In this document: piece by piece, positions 63,001-64,000 of the stretch | Layout: each line of letters opens with the position of its first letter | Numbering within the stretch: the stretch's first letter is position 1 | Assembly: GCF_002906575.1 (NCBI RefSeq) | Contig: NZ_CP026312.1 | Coordinates: 54,878 to 118,877, forward strand | Direction: 5' to 3' | DNA length: 64,000 nt | Source of the DNA: Salinigranum rubrum | Lineage (GTDB): Archaea; Halobacteriota; Halobacteria; Halobacteriales; Haloferacaceae | Notes under the pieces: generated by a model | What the model was told of the DNA's origin: nothing | Seen by the model: the letters and a program-made list of their open reading frames with translations, nothing else | The model's database searches: none | Position numbers and translations under genes: made by a program

Positions 63001-63834
63001 CTGCTACACCTCCGGAGACCGGCGAGTCCGCAAACATCCCGAGCGGCGTTTGCCCGTGTCCCAACTCGGCCTCAATCGCCGTCGAAGCCTCCGCCAGACG
63101 ACGAACGGCCTCGCGTTTGGGCTGGTTGCGGTACTCCGTTTCCCAGATCCACCCCTTTCCGGCGGTCGCCACGACCTGTGGGGGCGTGAGCCTCAACAGG
63201 TTCGTCGATTGAAGACCGATGGTCAGGATTTTGTCAACCTGCGAGTTCGCCGCTACCTCTTGGAGGTCCTGCACGAGCTTGGTCTTCTGGTAGCCGGCGC
63301 CCGGTCCAAAGTACTGCTTCGTGTACACCGCACAGTAGCTGGTACCATCGCGTCCATGACGTCATAGCAGATTTGCCGTTCCCACGTCTCCTCCCCCTTG
63401 ATGAGTGGGATGAACGCGATTTGGTGGCCGAGTTCGTCGTAGAGATAGAGTGTGATCTCCATACACTCCATGACGTTTCGCGTACGGCGGCCAGATTCTT
63501 GGTCGCGGTAGGTCGGGTGGTCGCCGGGCACGTGCGCATCTGGCTGGAAATCACGGAGGATATTGCGCTCGTCTGTGTCGTCTAGGTTCTTGATCCAGGA
63601 GTCGTGGCCTGTGGTCGTCGTGATGACCGAGACATCGGGGCCGCCGTATTCCCTGGCGGTGATACCATCGTCGGCAAGGGATTTTGCGGTCTTGAGCTTT
63701 AACATCACCCAGTCGGCCGCGGCGTTGTCGGTAAAGAAGTCGCCGTGGTGCTTCTCGCCGCGGAGTACGTACTCCTTTTGTGGCAAGGGGAAGTGGGTAG
63801 GGAAGTTCTGCAAGGTGTCGTTCGGGACCGCCAT
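62990..63834 (-). CDS. Unknown protein heading the CBASS-like operon, frameshifted in this sequence
   Basis: Adding one base at CC 63328-63329 joins DAMVPATVR to VYTKQYFGPGAGYQKTKLVQ and gives 281 residues. The N-terminal half includes YVLRGEKHHGDFFTDNAAAD, VSVITTTTGHDSWIKNLDD and MEITLYLYDELGHQIAFIPL; the C-terminal half includes EVAANSQVDKILTIGLQS and RREAVRR-like helices near TAIEAELGHG. No membrane helices or known CBASS accessory motif (E1/JAB, HORMA, TRIP13) seen. It overlaps the CD-NTase start, so it must work with it. TATA-like TTTTTAAGT lies at about 63867-63875. Confidence 0.72.
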
Positions 63835-63985
63835 CGTTTTCCAAGCGAAATGAGGGTACCGTTACTTAAAAATGTTCTCTCTAGGCCAACCGAAAAGAGA
63901 ATTGTGCAAGACAGTTTTACACGAACTACCGGATACCCCAACCCTTTACAACCGATATATCGAAGGTTGATCAGAGGTGAACCCT

Positions 63986-64000
63986 ATGGGAGACAGTACA
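63986..64000 (+). CDS. Start of a plus-strand gene cut by the window edge
   Basis: ATG 63986 is preceded by AGGTGA (63975-63980) at a good distance and by TATA-like GATATATCG about 35 bases upstream. Only five codons are visible, so the product is unknown. Divergent from the CBASS-like operon. Confidence 0.4.

Overview
The window is from a haloarchaeon (class Halobacteria), most likely a megaplasmid or other secondary replicon. The DNA is GC-rich and the proteins are acidic. Exported proteins carry twin-arginine lipoprotein signals, the insertion sequences are of haloarchaeal (ISH) types, and there is an archaeal TFB. An Orc1/Cdc6 gene sits beside an inverted array of origin-recognition-box-like repeats, next to a ParA-type partition operon and a tyrosine recombinase.

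Layout. 1-9950: a metal and redox cluster with DoxX, a permease carrying two YHS domains, a membrane-anchored winged-helix protein, three SHOCT-tailed Met/Gly-rich membrane proteins, DUF302, thioredoxin-like, cupredoxin, a CuA-like protein broken by an in-frame TAG, a CDF transporter, NikR and a nickel/cobalt transporter. 10000-20500: replicon core with integrase, parA and a partner containing 9-bp repeats, an IS-interrupted gene, orc/cdc6 and the origin. 20504-38572: a co-directional minus-strand run of small haloarchaeal plasmid genes (SWIM finger, ArdC-like, DUF6610, DUF6166 pair, zinc ribbons, a nucleotidyltransferase/wHTH pair). Most segments are separated by the same T-tract plus GC-hairpin element, and four places carry an exact TTAACCAAC-type inverted repeat with a 21-bp spacer. 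A copper/mercury block (25330-30530) has been inserted into this run. 38600-43400: AT-rich foreign DNA and an IS pile-up, including a three-way nested insertion that can be reconstructed from its target duplications. 43445-57504: a carbohydrate catabolic locus with IclR, an MDR dehydrogenase, an agarase-like glycoside hydrolase, an Rbs-type ABC transporter, a second binding protein without a signal, a Mal/Ugp-type ABC transporter and a sugar isomerase/epimerase. 57890-61200: IS remnants, a TRIC/UPF0126 protein and TFB. 61411-63834: an apparent CBASS-like operon of an unknown 281-residue protein, a SMODS CD-NTase and a SLATT 2TM protein.

A striking global feature is that nine genes are broken by a total of 14 single-base deletions. 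All are repaired by adding one base to a short homopolymer (13 G/C, one A/T). This looks like undercalled homopolymers in the assembly rather than gene decay, so those genes are described as probably intact.
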